64,000 bases of DNA from Aptenodytes patagonicus (GCF_965638725.1 NC_134949.1:50248151-50312150); one strand, 5' to 3'. Shown: positions 12,528 through 27,769, counted from the first letter of the stretch. Program-made: numbers and translations. Notes: generated from the sequence alone by a model not told the origin.

Positions 12528-13479
12528 TCTGGGAATTATTACTGCAGTGTATAAACCAGTCATTATCATACTTTGCTCAAGCACCAGTGTGTCAGACATG
12601 CAGTTGGCATTCATGTTATCATCATATCAGTTGCATCCTTTAGTGGCATTTATGAGTTGTCTCCTTTTGATTGTTTCTTCTAGCAGTAGCCAAGTTAGTG
12701 GCTCTGAGGGCACTGATCTCAAGGGAAGCTCTACTGACATTAACACACATTGCTCTGGTCTGGTATTTGGGCCATATATTCATTCTCTTAATCTCTTATG
12801 GAATCAAGGATTGAATATAAGTGTCTTCCTCTGGAAGAAAAAAAACTAAAAAAATGCTCATTATAAACCTGGGATATGAACAGTAAAATAGCTCCCTTTT
12901 TTTCCCCCAACCATTTTTACAGATGTTTTCAAATAAAAAAATGGGTTTTCATCTTAAAAGTTATTTTAACATTTTTTTTTTAAATTATTGTTATCCCATT
13001 GCGAAAGCCATGAGTAAAATGTATATAGTATTGGAATATATTTCATAGGATTTTATAAAATATTAAAAGTATAACCCTACATTTAGGGTTTTCAAAATAT
13101 GCAGGTCTGCAAAGCAGATTATTTTTCTGATGAATTTAATTGAAGTACATACACTGCAGGATAGAGCTGCAGGTGACAGTTGAAAGTGATTGCAGCAAAA
13201 TAGATCTGTCACTATATCCAGAGCTGAGCTGAACATCAACAGGATTGCTATTGCCAGTTCAACTGACTGTCTACAATTTGTTTTCTTCCCATTACTCTAA
13301 TAACATGGAAATGATTTTTTGAAATTAGATATATTTTCATAGAGTAAGTTGCTGGGGCTTTTTTAGCAAAAGTCCTTTTTTCTTTTTTTTTCCATAACAG
13401 TCTCCATTCTATAGGAAGTTTTCTTTTCTGTTAATTAGCACTTTCTGACTTTGAAATATTTAATATATATATATAAAAA

Positions 13480-14160
13480 AAGGCCATGATCCAGGCTTGC
13501 TCTGCAGTGGCAGGAATAGCACCAAGAGTTCTAGACAAGCTGTAGAGGAGGGGAGCAGCTTCACCACCATGGCCCACAGAATGACTCGTGGCACCAGGGA
13601 GTGGGAAGAGGGGGAAGGGAGAAGGTACACCAGCTTTAGTAACCCTCCTTACTGCTCCTCCTAGCAAAAGACAACATTCACAGGTTAGTTCATGTGACAG
13701 AGGAAAGACTATCCTGCTTCACAGATGCATTCAGGTAGCTGAGTGATACAATGGCTATATCCAGACCAACACTAGGTCACCTGATGGGGGAACGACCAGG
13801 CTACAACCACAGATCTATTTCCCAGTAGAGCTTCTGAGAGAGTACGGGTCCTGTTAGATGATCCAGCCCCGACTACCACACAACATTTCAGGCTCTCTCT
13901 CCAGCTTTTGGATGCCTGATTCCAGCTGACAGCAGCCGGCCAGCTTTGACAGGCACAGTTGACAGGTACAGGAGGAACCGTGGTGCTCAGCGGGGAGCAT
14001 GGGAGGTAGACACTCTAGTTGGGGAACGCGGGGCAGAAGTGACTGAGCCAGTCGCACAGAGTGAGACAGACATAGCTGGTCTGTGCCATGGCTAACCACA
14101 GCCTGACTCCAGGACCTCTGGCACTGTAAATAAGACACACACCACCCTTCAGCCAATATT
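13480..14160. other. GC-richer block of unknown origin
   Basis: A stretch of about 680 bp clearly richer in G+C than its AT-rich flanks, preceded by an AT run (ATATATATATAAAAAAA near 13460-13482). It has open frames of 78-100 codons on the minus strand with no recognised domain. It could be an old repeat, an exon of a noncoding RNA or a regulatory element; I do not recognise it. Confidence 0.4.
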
Positions 14161-14720
14161 TCTGTTTATTTGTTTTGAATTTCTGCTTTAAAAGGTTTCT
14201 TTTCTGAGTAGGCTTGGGAACATGTCCTTTGAGAAACTAATGCACAAAGAATGTGAGAATCTAGATTTTTCTCATAGGCTTTAAGGAAAAATATTAGTTT
14301 TCTTTAGCTATTAGAATTACGATGGTGTTTTATCTATTATCTATAAAATAATGTGACTGTAAACAAGTATGAAATACAAGGTTAGCCAGACCTCTGTTTC
14401 TATCAATTAAATATTTGGAAAAAATCTTAAAAAAAAATTAGCTTGTAGAAAATATCAACCCAGATAGCAGTTCAGCAAAAGTGTAGATTGCTATTAGCGT
14501 GACAATAAAGGAAACTATCACTGTTTGAAGAGCGACGTGAATTTCTCTACCATTTTACAGGTCAGACATTAGTCATATTTTTAAAGGCAAGTATCCAAGA
14601 AAAATACACAAATTAATACTTTGTGATTATCTTTGGTTGAACTGAAGTATTAATGCATTGCTTTTCAGCTTCTATTTGAAATGTATGTGGAGTTTTCCAA
14701 AAGTGGTTTTCTAATTTATG

Positions 14721-14773
14721 CACACCCATGTACACACACATACACACACACAAACACAGAGACACACAGACAG
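14721..14773. repeat. Imperfect CA-rich microsatellite
   Basis: Interrupted CA/ACAC units with TA, AA and GA substitutions. Confidence 0.8.
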
Positions 14774-17700
14774 ATCCTGGTAGCTTCACAGAACCTCAAG
14801 ACAGTGTAATCAAATGGTCTTAAAACATCTGATTTGCAGGATTGGCTTTTAGGCGGTTTTGTTTGTTTTGCTTCATTGCCTGCACAACGTGTCATTGACT
14901 CTCACTGCTTAAAATTAAACTGCAATCAGCATTTGCTCAGCTCACCATCTGCAACAAGTTACCATGTGGTCTCTGCTCTGTGTTGCCATTAACAGAAACA
15001 GGATCAGAATTAGCTGATGAAAGACCTTTTACCTAGCACAGCCAATATAGCTAAAATACAGGTAAAATTCTTTGTTGAGTGAAATTTCACTACTGTATGT
15101 CATCCAGAAGAGACAAACCAAAACTTAAGCACCAGATCTAAGCAAGTGTTGGGGAAAATACACGAGGACTGGATGAGACATGGAAGGGAAAAGGAAAGTT
15201 TTAGGGTTTGAAGTAACTGCAGATCTAGTGTGTTTCAGTGTTATTTCAAGATTGCTAATGTCCTGTTTTCACATAAAGCTGTGCCGATGAACGTGTGAGG
15301 GAATCATTCATGGGGAAGTTTCAGCCTGTGCAAGTTTCCTGAAGTCAGGAAACCCAGATTAATCCAGATTCATCCAGCTTTAGACTGAGGGAATTTAGCT
15401 CTGGTGCAGAGGAAAATTCTCCATACAAGCACAAGGGAAACGGTGTTAAATTTCATTGTATAAATGGTGCTTTCTTTCTGTTTCTGTCCTTTGATGAGCA
15501 ATATGGTGATTATAGTGCTGTTTGCCCAGATGCCCACAGTTATTTTGCTGATTCCTTTTGGTAGTCAGTTGGTCCACTGTAAGTAACCGGAAAAAAAAAT
15601 ATCTGCTGGCACAACAGCAAAAGGGCCCATATCAGCCATGTATAAATTCAGGTGGGAACTTGAAAGTTTTCTAACTGTAAGAGCAACAGATTATGGAGCA
15701 ACTGTCCAGTGACAGTGAAAAGCCTTTGGTAGTTTTAGTGTAAAATCACAGAAATGTATGAATTGGATTATGTGATAGCAAGTAACTGAGATTTTTGCTC
15801 GAAATGAACAAGTCCTACATGAAGATCAGCAGCTTGAATTTCATCAGCTGGGGAAAGGGAGTAAGTGGAAATGTTCAGATACAGCCTGATGTGGTCAAAA
15901 TGAGAGGCAAGGAAGATGATTTGAAACGGTACATTGTTAATGTATGAAGTGTATCTGAATGATCATGCATGAGGAGAGAGAAGGAAAAAAATAGGAATTG
16001 CTGTACTGGAGACCAGAAGTAAGAGATTCTAATAACTGAGCTTTATAAAAATACTGACAAAAGCCATGCATAGGAACAATAGTTCAAGCATAGGAAACAG
16101 TATAGCATGTAGTGACAAAATTCAGACCTCATCAGGAAGAAGGAGGGGTCCAAAAGAAGAGCAGGGGAGAAATTAATAGCAGTAAGGAAGACACATAGGT
16201 AGCATTGTGAAGAATTACAGAAGAAAAAGAGTAAGCTCCATGTTTTTCCATTACAAATTCTTTAATATAGCCTTCAGCAGGAGACTGGGGAATCCTCACC
16301 ACAGAGGTTAAAGATCAAGTAGTGTGAATAAATTGACTTGTCTAAGGAAAATGAGCAATGGGAGATCAGCAGGTCATGGAAGAGAGTGAGGGAAGGACTA
16401 AGACCTACTGAAGAATGACCTGAGATGTAAGAGGACACCCAGGAACGGATGTTGCTGTTAAACCCATAAATAAGATGTTGAACCACCAGTTGCTCACACG
16501 ATCATTCTCTGGAAGGAAAATAGAAATTTCGGTTTATCTCTGTTATGCAGACATGTAGGTGTGCATCTCATTTGTAATCTCTAATATTCATAGATTATGT
16601 CTTCTCCTTAGTAAAGTCTGAGGGACACAGCGTCAGCTGGTGAAAATCATCAGATTTTCACGTCAGAGTGCAGATTAAATGAAAGTTCAGCCCTGAACAT
16701 TTTATGGTGGTTTAATGATAACTAATACACAAGCATGATATGCCAAAACTAAATATAAATTAAAGAACAGTGCAGTGTGATTTGTAAAACTCCATTACTG
16801 AACTAAAGCCATCTCTGAGGTAAATCATTTGGATCCCGTGGTGAGCTTAGTCTGCTGGAGAAAGTCCTTGCTTTCATTTACACCTCTGAAACACCATTAA
16901 CAAAGACAGATTTTGGCCCACATGCTACTTTAAACAGAACTCGAGGGCAATAAAAAAGCCAGACATTTCTATCATTAAAAAGAATCCTGCTGAGGAGACC
17001 GGTCTGTTTTGGTTGCTACTGTATAGTGCCAATGACTGTCACTGTATCAGCTGCTAGAGAGAAAAGTTTCTTCCTGTAGGACTTTCTGTGATAGAGTTTG
17101 AAATGGTTTCATTTAAATAACTTTGGGTACTATGTCTGCAACTTTAGATCATTGAATAAAGATAATAAAAGGGAGCAGAAGAGAACTCCATAATATATTG
17201 TCTGAGAAGAAGAATAACCAAAGGCAACAAAAACTTTCCCTTTGGCAGTTATTTTTTTTCCCTTTTACTCCATGAAACATGAGAACTTTTATTATATAAA
17301 ACTGTGCTTTCTTGTGAATTTTTCCTTTAGGCTTGCCAATGAGAGATGATGATTTAATTCTTTCCAGATATTCAGTTGATTTAATATAATTTCTTTCATG
17401 TGGAACAGAATGGGATAAATGGGCACAGGTCCTAGAATATCTATTCTTTTTCACAAATACTTAAGGGTACATTTCATGGAATCACAACATATTTTTGGCA
17501 TTCAATTCTTGCACTAATTACATGGTGTTTGATTATAAGGCTGTTTATTGAAGATCATATGGTGTTTGTCCTGTGTACTTAGCCCTGGATTTTTTCTTTG
17601 TTTTAATGGACAGAGATGTATGCTTGAATTGAAAATACTATTTAAAACAGACATATCTGAATAAAAAAACTCTTTTGCCCAGGTTCTCTAGACACAGCTG

Positions 17701-20700
17701 TTACTGTTGCAAACTCAGAAGCTTTCATGTACCTCATTCTTATTTCATTTCTCTTGAATTATTTCTGGAATAGCTTGAAGCATTGATTATGGTTAAAAGC
17801 TTAATTTTTCTCTAACTAAAACCAGTTTAATGGAAGTCTTCATTTCATAATATATTTTATTCACTCTTGTGCTTCTTCCTCTACCCTGTGTCTTATGTGT
17901 ATATAGTATGTTTCTTTTGTGTGCTACACATATATTTAATTAGAAAACAACATACTGAAATGAGCATATGTATCACTCAGTCATGTGCTGCTGACACAGA
18001 GAGCAACCCTACCACTGTGGGATTCTGGCAAGAAAATGTGTAGATGTGGAGAGGGAACGCATGATCCAGAACAACTTTTTTTTTTTCCTTAACTAGATTA
18101 TGTATTGAAATAAAAATGCCATTGTGTTAAGGTTGAGCCAAAAAGCAATACTGTGGGTAGAGGGGTTTGATATGAGAGCTATTGAGTCCTTTCTTCTCAA
18201 CTTTCCCTCCTATTTGTCACTGAAATTCAGCCCTCAAAGTTAATGTCTTTTTGCACTGTTCTAGATATTGTTAAAGTAGAAAAGGACTTAGGGAAATTCA
18301 CACAATTTTCCTTTTACCCCTTTGTTTTCCCTTCATTTTTTAATAGGAGGCCATAAGGTCACCCTCACTGTCTGGGAATGACTCCTTCACTGACTTCATA
18401 GTCCAGGGTGAGGGAACAGCTGAATTTTGTTGCTATTGCTGTCATGGCCATTTCAAAACAGTGCTGCTGTTTTCACTGTCGACTTGTTGACTGGAATCCG
18501 TTTGGGACCAAAGTAACACAATCTATCCATGTAATAAGCTATTCACTCGTAGATTCCTGGAACCCCAAAGGATGTAAGATCAGATGTTTATCTGCCATTA
18601 AAAAAAAAAAAAAAAGCCTGAAAAATGTTTATCTGGGAAGGTAACCTGCTCTCCAGTGAAAAAATTCCCATGAGTTGGATTTCTGATATTCTGCAAACGG
18701 AATTTAAATTTGAATTTGGTCCATATTAATCAAGATTAAGTATCCGGTTGTCTACCTGTCTGAATAAGATGAATTTACAAAGCCATCCCATTTACAGGAG
18801 TAGAGATGTCAAAGATTTTATGATTAACCAGTGTTGGGACTGTACTTAGAAATTCTTTAAACATTGTTTCTATAACCATCCAATGTTGGCTTTTCTCCTT
18901 CAGCATGGACACTCTTTTTTCTGTTATTCCTAGAAAAAATGAGGACTTTTTCATTGCATGATGTCAAGTGGAGGCGAGCAAGAAGCAAAACTTTGCTTTT
19001 GAGCTTGTAGTACATCTGAGCCATGATTCAGCACCTGAAAGTATTTAAGGGGCCATAGCACTTCTGAAAAACCCAACAAGTTAGAGGGCCACTGAAAATT
19101 AGTAGACTGTGGATCTTGTATCAGCCAGTGTCTGAAACATTAGCTGATAAAACTAAGCACATGGAGAAGCATATGGTTTGCAGGATAAAGGTTAAGTCTG
19201 AGAACACTGCAGAGCTGATTTGCCAGCTGACATTGCCTCTTCATGTGGTTTCCAACAAATCTTTAACGAAATTCATGGTTGTGGCATATTACCATATTCC
19301 TTCTGGAATTCATTTTAAAAGGCAACTCCACATCAGCATGAAACACTGCACAAAATATAGTAATGCCTGATCTGAAGAAAGCTCATGGGTGTTATTTTCA
19401 CATCGGCACAGTTTCTTTGTGTTTGGACAGGGCTCAAATGTTGGATTACGTATTAATCACAGCACTTTAGACAGCATTACAAATATTAAACACTTACTAT
19501 TAGCTGTTGCTGTCCTGCCAGTTCCCCAAAGAAGTAACGCTAGACTAGACTAGGCTGAGGCATTATAAGTCTCAGGTTTTAGGAAAGACCACACACTGCT
19601 ACAAGAGGCATTGTGGACCAGCAGTTTCCAAGCTTCCAGGCTCTCAGTTTTCCTCCCAAAAACATCTGAGCTCTTTGTGTCTCCTTCCCCCTCCTTTTAC
19701 TCTCATGCAAAGGAATGCCCAAAAAGGCATCTCTCAAGCTTCCTTCTCTTCCAAATTAGTCTTATTTTCCTTCTGCCTCTTTTATAACCCCATCCCAAAT
19801 TCCTTCTCTTCTTTTCCCTCCCTAGTCTTCTTTTTCACATTTCTCATCTTCTCTCTTCTAGTATTTGACTTCCTTTGTCTCCTTCCTTATCAAATTTTGG
19901 TTATATTGGTGACATGACAAATGACAAATACAGTTGTTTTGCTACTTGGCCAAATATTGGCAGCAACAAAACCCTTTTCATGTATCTGAGAGTACTGCGT
20001 AAATCTGATAACAACTACGGCTGAAGCTCTTGCACAGATTTTTGAGATGTCTAAGAATTCTCCCTAAACAGGCAGTTTTTCTACAATTACAATACAGTAA
20101 AAGGGCTTTTTTTTTTTTTTTTTTTCCCCAGTGGAAAAGAGCATCAATGTGGCAAAGGCTAATATACCTTTCTAAGTAAAGAATACCATCTACAGCCATT
20201 TTGGTTATGATCTATTAACCCATGTCCCATTTGTTCATATGATCATATCACATATAAATAGGCTTTATCACATCACTTCCCTTTCCACACTGTTTGCATC
20301 TGCTCACAGTTCAGCAGCAACTGACAACTTATCTCTTTGATCTTGTGATGCAGAGGCAGAAGCACCACCTGGTCAAGGGCTGTATGAGCTAGGTAATTTG
20401 CAGTGCTTTCAGCTTTTTTCAGCTGTAGAAGGCACAGGGCTTCAGCATGTCCTACTCATCTTTAGATGAGTTAAGAGGTTTTGATCTGAGGGCTTGCTCT
20501 CTTGAAAGAATAGGAATTTCCATTCCCAGCAAACAAGTAGACTGCAGTCACCAGCTCAGGTGATTCCCAGTTCTTCAGGCATTTTGTTGAATTCAAAAAC
20601 AGTCTTAAAATTAAAATATGTGTCTCTACACACACAGAGAGCAGGGACAAATTAGAAATTATAAGTGTTTTCTTTTTAATGGGATGCAAATATTCAACAT

Positions 20701-20932
20701 GAAATGTGTCTTCTAGCAGACCAATGTGAAAAGAATTATCTAAAACATTTTGAATTGTCTGCTAATGATAAGATAGGCTTGTTCAAAGTTTATTTTCTTT
20801 TAAAAAAGGTGCATGAATTCATCAGAACTGTTATGGAAATGGTTTTTGAAATGATGAACAAGTTAATGAAAACTATAGGAGTATTTGACACATTTTCCCT
20901 GAAAACAGTAACAGCTTTCAAAGGAGAGGCAC

Positions 20933-20955
20933 TTTTTTTTTTTTTTTTTTTTTTT
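20933..20955. repeat. T homopolymer of 23
   Basis: Uninterrupted T run flanked by GGCAC and AAACAAAGG. A second T run of 19 lies at 20107-20125. Either could be the antisense of a retroposed poly(A) tail, but no recognisable body is attached. Confidence 0.8.
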
Positions 20956-23900
20956 AAACAAAGGATATGTTTACATATGCTTTCAGCAGCACTTATAACT
21001 GATGGGCTGTGCCTGAACTGTTATGTTTAAACAGTTTCTGGAGGCTTGGAAGAGTTGACCAATGACTGTTTAGACCTGATCACAATGGTCAATATGAAAA
21101 ACAAAAAAAAAAACAATGCCACAAACCCATTCATGTCACCAACCTACAGTTTACCTCTGAGAAGGGAAACAAGAAGTACAAATCGTTACACATTATTAGA
21201 AAACCCTGCAAAAGTTAAGTCAGTTAGTGCAATCAAAAGAGCAAATTTTGGGGAAAAATGTTTCCATTTCTGCATTCACAGCTTTCCACTATTTCTTCTC
21301 TCTGAAGTCCCTCTGGTTTTATGCCTTAACAGCGAACTGTCCAAACTTCATGCATAGGTTTCCAAAGATCTTTCTCCTATCTGCACCGATGAGTTGAGCT
21401 AGCATGCCTCAAGAGGCAACTGCAGGAGATCATTAAGTGGACTCGGTGACAAATGGCACTGAACCAGGTGAGGCTGAGGTAGTGACGATACTAAAAGTTC
21501 TGTTCTTCAAGTCACCGATTATAGAGAATTTCAGCTTTGGTTAAAAAACCAGTGACATTTTTAGTCCTGTTACACAGGGATAAAGTATGATTTTATAAAC
21601 CCTATGAATGCTTAAAATCCAAAATGTAATTAAAAAGAATTCCTTATTTTTAGGTTGCCTTTTTTTTTTAGCCTTTTGTTTAGACAGCCCTGTCTAAGAG
21701 GCCTGGCTCATGTCTCCATTCATCAGGGGCTGCCATGAAAATTTCCCCAGCCAAACCAGGATCTTTCCTCCCCTTGCCCCTCATTCAGCCTCCAGACTCC
21801 CTTGTGGGAATGGAAGTGCAAGAACTGGGGTGTCTTTTCTCCAGGTAGTTCATGGACATTCAGATAGTTCAATCTGTGTGGATGGCTGCTTGAAGGAAAC
21901 ACAAAAAGGAGCAAGGCAATTACTTTAGAAGTATATTTGCTCTCCAGAGTGCATGCAGCTCCCACCTAAAGGGAACTGTTTGCTGACATTGATATAGATC
22001 AGGCTGTGGACTTGTTTCCTAATTACTTCTTCTTGACACATTTAACGTTAAGGTCTGCTGTAGTAGAAAATGTATTTCAGGTAGCAGTTCTATATAGCTG
22101 CTGACAGAAAGCACAGCTGATATACCAAAGATTTAGGGTTTTTTTTCTAAATTTGATAGAAGTGTTATAGGGTTCTAATGTGCCAAGCAGAATGCATCAG
22201 GTGGGCTTTTGGACTTCAATCAGTATTAGGATCCTCCAAGCTGCTAGAGCTTGAAACAAATTAAAAAACTATTGGGTTGGGTTTTTTTTCATTGTTCTTG
22301 ATGCTTGGCCAGACAGAACTAATTATTGCTTCTTTCCGTGTTTCTCACCTATACAAGTAATTGCACGTACTTGTAAATCTGAAAGTTTGCCCCAATTACA
22401 TCTTCATCTCTGTCTGTCTTGTGCTGATTTTCTGCTCCATGTGTTTGTGATAAAACAGATTTCATTTAGTTGTTGAACCCTTCTTGCCTTGATTCCTACC
22501 ACTCAATGCAACCTCTTCATAACCTTGAGCTGCTAGTCACCTGCTTCAGCTCCTCAGACACAAGGCCCACAGGCTGTCATTCCTCCATCACCCCAGATGG
22601 TCCGTGTTTAGAAGCAGCCCAGCAACAATGGGACTTATCCTGCTCCATCCTTCCCAGTACCAACATTGGGAAAAATCCCAGTATCAAGGTAGTATTAAAC
22701 CACCAGGAATAAGTCCCACAAGAGCTTCAGGAGGTAGGCAGTAGATGTCTAAGTATGTGGAAGCAGGCACCATACAAAGCCTTGAATCCCTGGGAATGCT
22801 GTATTTCCTGCACAGGCATCTTGCACAAACATTGACAACAATTGCAGTTGAAACAGCATAAAAAAGGGCCTGTATGCAGAGATTGCAAAAGTAGGAAAAT
22901 ACAGGCACGAGTCTTATTAATACTTTGAGGAGAATAAGAAGCATGCATAATATTGCAGCTGAAATCATTCTTAATGTTCTTCAATACCTGATAACACTTA
23001 TGTGATCCCAGACAGAATGCAAATGTAAAAAAAAGACCAATGGAGGAAAAAAGGAAAACACAGAAATCTTGGCTCGAGAACAGAAAATCGGCTTTTTCTG
23101 TTTGGCTTTTCTGATGTTCAGACCAATACAAAAATATTTATGTTTATTTGACTAAGAATTAAATATTTTCATCTTCTTTTCTTATTGAAATGGAAAATAA
23201 ACCTCACACCATGTTTTTTTGTATTTTAAATTGAATGCTAAGGAACTTACATCAAACCAAAACAAACACATAAATGACTAGATTTTTAAAAGATCCAAAC
23301 CACCATGACCTTCAGAGAAAATCTGCACCAACAGCTTTCACTTCTCCATTTGGCCAATAATTCAGAGGCAGGGATTGTGGGGGTCCTGAACCTGGCAGCT
23401 TTCTCAGAGAAGACATTTTAGGTGTCACTTCAGCAGAGTAGCTCCTGCCTGTTCTGCTGCTAAGTAGTGTTGGGAAGGGTTACTATCAGTCTTTTTTGTT
23501 TGAAGCACTTCCAGTCATTAAAAGAAACAAATCTTAGGATTCGCAAAACAGACTGAAACTCTAGTCTTGGTGCTCAAAACAGCCTCCTCAGAGAAAAACT
23601 TCTACACTCCAATTCACTCTGCTTCTGATTCAGACAAGGATTTGAGCCTAGATCCTATAATACCATGAAGGTTATCCTCACTGCCAGGATAGAGAATCAG
23701 TGATTATTTAAAGTCCTGAGACAAAGCAGAGTATCACAAGGAGATTACCCTCCTTGAAATAGGCTTCCTAGTTGTAGGAGTATGATTTCAGACAAATTCC
23801 AGGGTTTCATTACCTGGAGAAGGGCATATCATGGTACGTGGATGTCTTAGCCACAGGATTATTAAATAAGAAGCACGATCACTGTTTTAATTTTTTTTTT

Positions 23901-26900
23901 CTTTCCCGTGGCTGAAACTACTTGCATATTTTTTTCTGAATTCACTAATAATTCACAAAAACTGTGATAGAGCATTTTAATGAATAAATGACTTACTGAA
24001 AAAGCTTAGCTTCACTGAGAGCTGCTGATTCCACATGTAACTTTCATTGCCCCAGCCCCTAATTAGGAACAGCTTTTGTTTGTGGAAGATGTGATTCCAG
24101 TTTCTTCACTAATTTTCCTACAAAAAAGACTTGGGGCAGGGAGGGGAAGCCTTGGAAAAGAGATTTCCAGATATAGCCTATCTACATGACAACATCAGCC
24201 TGGGTCCCCGCATGTGCGTAGGAGGAGGTGTGAATTCTGTGAGCAACGGGGCATGCTGTTCTGCTGCAGTATGCGTGCGGCAGTCAGGATGGTGCTTCCC
24301 CTAGAGAAACCCAGATGCAGCTGAACTGCCAGGAAACAGATGAAATCAGAACAGCCATTAGCGCAGCATGTATAAACACGCTTAAGCTAAAAAACACTGA
24401 AGAAACAAAACTAAATCAAACTGATAGGCAGATAGGTTGGTCAAATGCATATGCTACAGAAACCAAGACAAAAACAGTAAGAAGAATACCCAGGCTGTTG
24501 GCAACAGTGCAGGGAGTGTAAGAAACAACTGTATTGGGAAAGGTTTCAAATTCATTACAGTACAGATTTGTTTGAACTAGCACTGACAGAGCAAGCACAG
24601 GACTCAGAAGAGATATTACCTCTACTAATGGGGAAGAAGGTAAATTAGCTAAGGCAGAACATGATGCAAATGATGCATATTGCTTCATACGCTTGACTTC
24701 AAGTGGTTAGTACTTCTCCTGAGTATCATTACTGAGACAGTGATGTGGCTTGTAGAGCTACCCTTTATGCTTAAATGGGTAAGCAATTCTGGGGAAAAAA
24801 ATGCAATTATGGGAGGCTTTCAGTCAAGAGGAGGATGTTTACTTGCTGAGTTCAACAATGCCAAAGATTCTCTGCCACAAATGGCAGAAGTGGGATTATT
24901 AGCCATTCAACAACCAACACAACAGTTTAGGTGTTACAATAATCTGATTCCAGATAGATAATGAAACTAGCTGCAATATAATATCAGCAAATAGTTTTTC
25001 TAGGCTGGAAAAATGACAGCAAGCATTTGTGGCAGACATTGGAAACAATTTGAGAGCAGCAAGGGTGAATGAAAATCCCTTCAGTGACACAGGATATGTG
25101 TTGGAGTTAGTAATTACAAACATGTAAATTGGCTTTCTAGTTGTCTTCCAAATTTTTACCTCTTAGTGTTTGTCTTTCTTCCTTCAAGTGTCATACAAGC
25201 TGCTGTGGTCACTGGCATCTCTGCAGATGATTGTTGTGGTGGTGTTTTTCATTAAAAATATTGAAGGAGAAAGTGGTAGCAAACTGGAATATTGCGAAAG
25301 AAACAGAAAATGCCAGAGAAGAGTACGGAGAAAGGAGATTCATGCATATGGCTGAAATTTTAACTATGCTGGCAGTATCTATAAAGGGCTTTCCTTCCTG
25401 CAGAGCCAGCTGCGTTATAAAACCACACAGTCTTTTGATAGATCAAGCATCCAGCCTCCAATCAAGCTGGCAGATGTGTCAGAAACATCTGGGTATTTCT
25501 CAGTTCTCGAGTCTCTCACTTTGCTTTAATGCTCTTCTTTACACAGCAACTGTCTGTACCCTGGGCTGAGGTGATAGCACATCTGTGTTAACAGCCATAA
25601 TTTCAAAATTAACTCATACGTAATATACATTTCTGGCAAAGCACTAGGTGTTTGTGGTTTGGTTAGTGATTGACCACAATTGCAGTGTACTTAAGGTGAC
25701 CTGCTTTGTTCTCAACCTCTCATACTTGTAAATGTCTTTGTTTCTGTACATGATATTCCATTCAAAACTGTTTGTGATGTGCTCTGACAATTAAGTGAAA
25801 CAAATGTCAGCTTTATGAAGGCAGCTGTGGGTTCAGACAGGACAGCTGAGAGGTCTGTTCCTCCCTCCTTGCAGTGGAAGAGACTGCGATTTTTTCTGAA
25901 GCAGGAAATATCAGTGGGGAGTCAGACCAATCTTGGATTAGGAAGAATTAACATCAGACTTTCAAGCACAGTGATGCTTTTTTACATTGTTTTAGGGACC
26001 TTCTTCATAGGGAAAAGGACATTGTGTTTTACATTTTCCTTTATAGTCTTCTGGCATAACGAATGGATTGAATGAGGTATGGTTGAAAGCCTATATTGTT
26101 TAGTTCCACACAATAATGCAATTTAGGCCTGCTATTGCAGTCTGAGTGGAAATTTCACCAACTTTCCCAGAAAGTTTAAGAACATTAAGACTGTTGCAAA
26201 TAGAGACATGCATGCAGTAAAGCAGCTCAAACCCCAACCAGGGTTGATTTATCTTGTGACAGTCACTGCAGTAACATGACTATTTTTCATTCTACTTCAT
26301 ACTGCTCATTCTGGGAGAGGGAATCAAGATGGGACAAATCAGCCTAAATGAGGATACTTAGGATTTTCTCTTTATTAAACAGTTCCCAGATGCAGAGTCA
26401 GCAGGTTGTATCAAAGGTGTAGAACACAGAGCACTTGGCAGCAGCAGCTCTTCAGCCCAATAAAAGTTTGTCCAAGGATGTATCATGAATTTTTGTCTTC
26501 ACCCAGATAAACTGGGATTTGACAGGGACAAGTCTTGAGCATCAGTCTGCATCTGTCCAAAGATTGTTCCGTAAGATAGAACTGACCTTTGAAGAACTAA
26601 TTAATAAAGCTTTCCACCCTACAGTGGATTGGAAAAATCCATTAATATCAGGCCAGCTGGTGGAAAATAACTGCTAAAAGTGATTTCATCATATTACGTG
26701 CCCCAGATTTCATCACATAATGCCCCTATCAAGAAAATTGAGTACCTTGATGCTCCAGTGTCCCTATATGATTTTACATATCATCCCTTCTCATATATAA
26801 GCTTGACATCTCTTTGTGGAAGGGTTAGTCTTTTCTGGTTTAATATGTATATAGTGCCTAACAGGGTCATAATTTTTGGCTGGAACTTCAAGACGCTTTG

Positions 26901-27769
26901 CTGTACGATCAGTTAGAACTATAAATAATGTTAATAATATGCATATATGCTGTGAATATTCACTTTGGAATATGTATATTTGTTCTTTGTTTAAAGTAGA
27001 AATTCATTTCCAAGTACAAGCACATAATTATTGTTATAATTTAATTAGTAGTATTGTCACATAACTTTTTTTTTCCCCAAAAAATAAATTACTGTGCTAT
27101 TATTGAGTAAAGAACATAGGTAAACATGCATACATATTGTAGAGACTTTTTAAATCTGTATTTTTTCATATAAGGTGAACACAGAGGTACAGAAAATATT
27201 TTGCTAGAAGGGCAGGAGTTTCTCAGCAATCACATAGAAAGAACTGCAAAAAATAAATGTTTTTGTGATAGGATTTCTGAATGGGTTATTTCTATGCTGG
27301 GTTTTTATACTGGGTTATTTCCACAAGTGCACTGGAGCAGAATAAGCCCTGATTTTCAGATAAAAAGAGATTGAATGTTAGAAATTGCAGTTCTCAACCC
27401 TTTTAAAAATCTACTTTTAAGAAAATGCTTCATCTTCAAAGAAAAAATTATACCACATGCATAGTCTTTAAATGCTTGTTACTGAGGCCAGTCTTAAAAT
27501 GTTAGAAATAGATGCAAGCTATCAAGGAACAACTAATTGCTTCTACCTACAAATACAAGAAGACTAAAATAATATGACTGATGGATAGTCTGTCGTGCTG
27601 GCTATCAGAAATAAAAATGTCATGCTCTCCCAGTGAATAGTTGACTCTAATATTGAAATTGTGTATTGAAATCCCACTAGTATGTTATAAAAATAGGGGG
27701 AAAAAAAAGACCAGATTTTATAAAAAGATGCCTGCTGATATCTCCCTTGTTAGCAAATTGTGAATGTGC

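Larger units (their letters stand above)
12528..27769. other. Intergenic EPYC-KERA, second part
   Basis: About 15 kb without a recognised gene. Contents seen: a GC-richer block at 13480-14160, a CA-rich tract near 14721-14773, an A run at 18600-18614, a T run of 19 at 20107-20125 and of 23 at 20933-20955. Open frames are up to about 130 codons but lack recognisable domains and alternate strands, as expected by chance. Distal regulatory elements of EPYC or KERA could lie here; none can be named from the sequence alone. Confidence 0.5.

Noticed and set aside
18408-18644. Possible processed retrogene ending in ATTAAA plus a 15-A run (18600-18614)
   Set aside because: The 78-codon frame has no recognisable protein match and no flanking duplication was seen; an A run after ATT is expected by chance in this AT-rich DNA.
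22727-23131. 134-codon minus-strand frame in the EPYC-KERA gap
   Set aside because: Low-complexity hydrophobic and cysteine-rich translation without a recognisable domain or splice context; an overlapping frame exists in another phase, as expected by chance.
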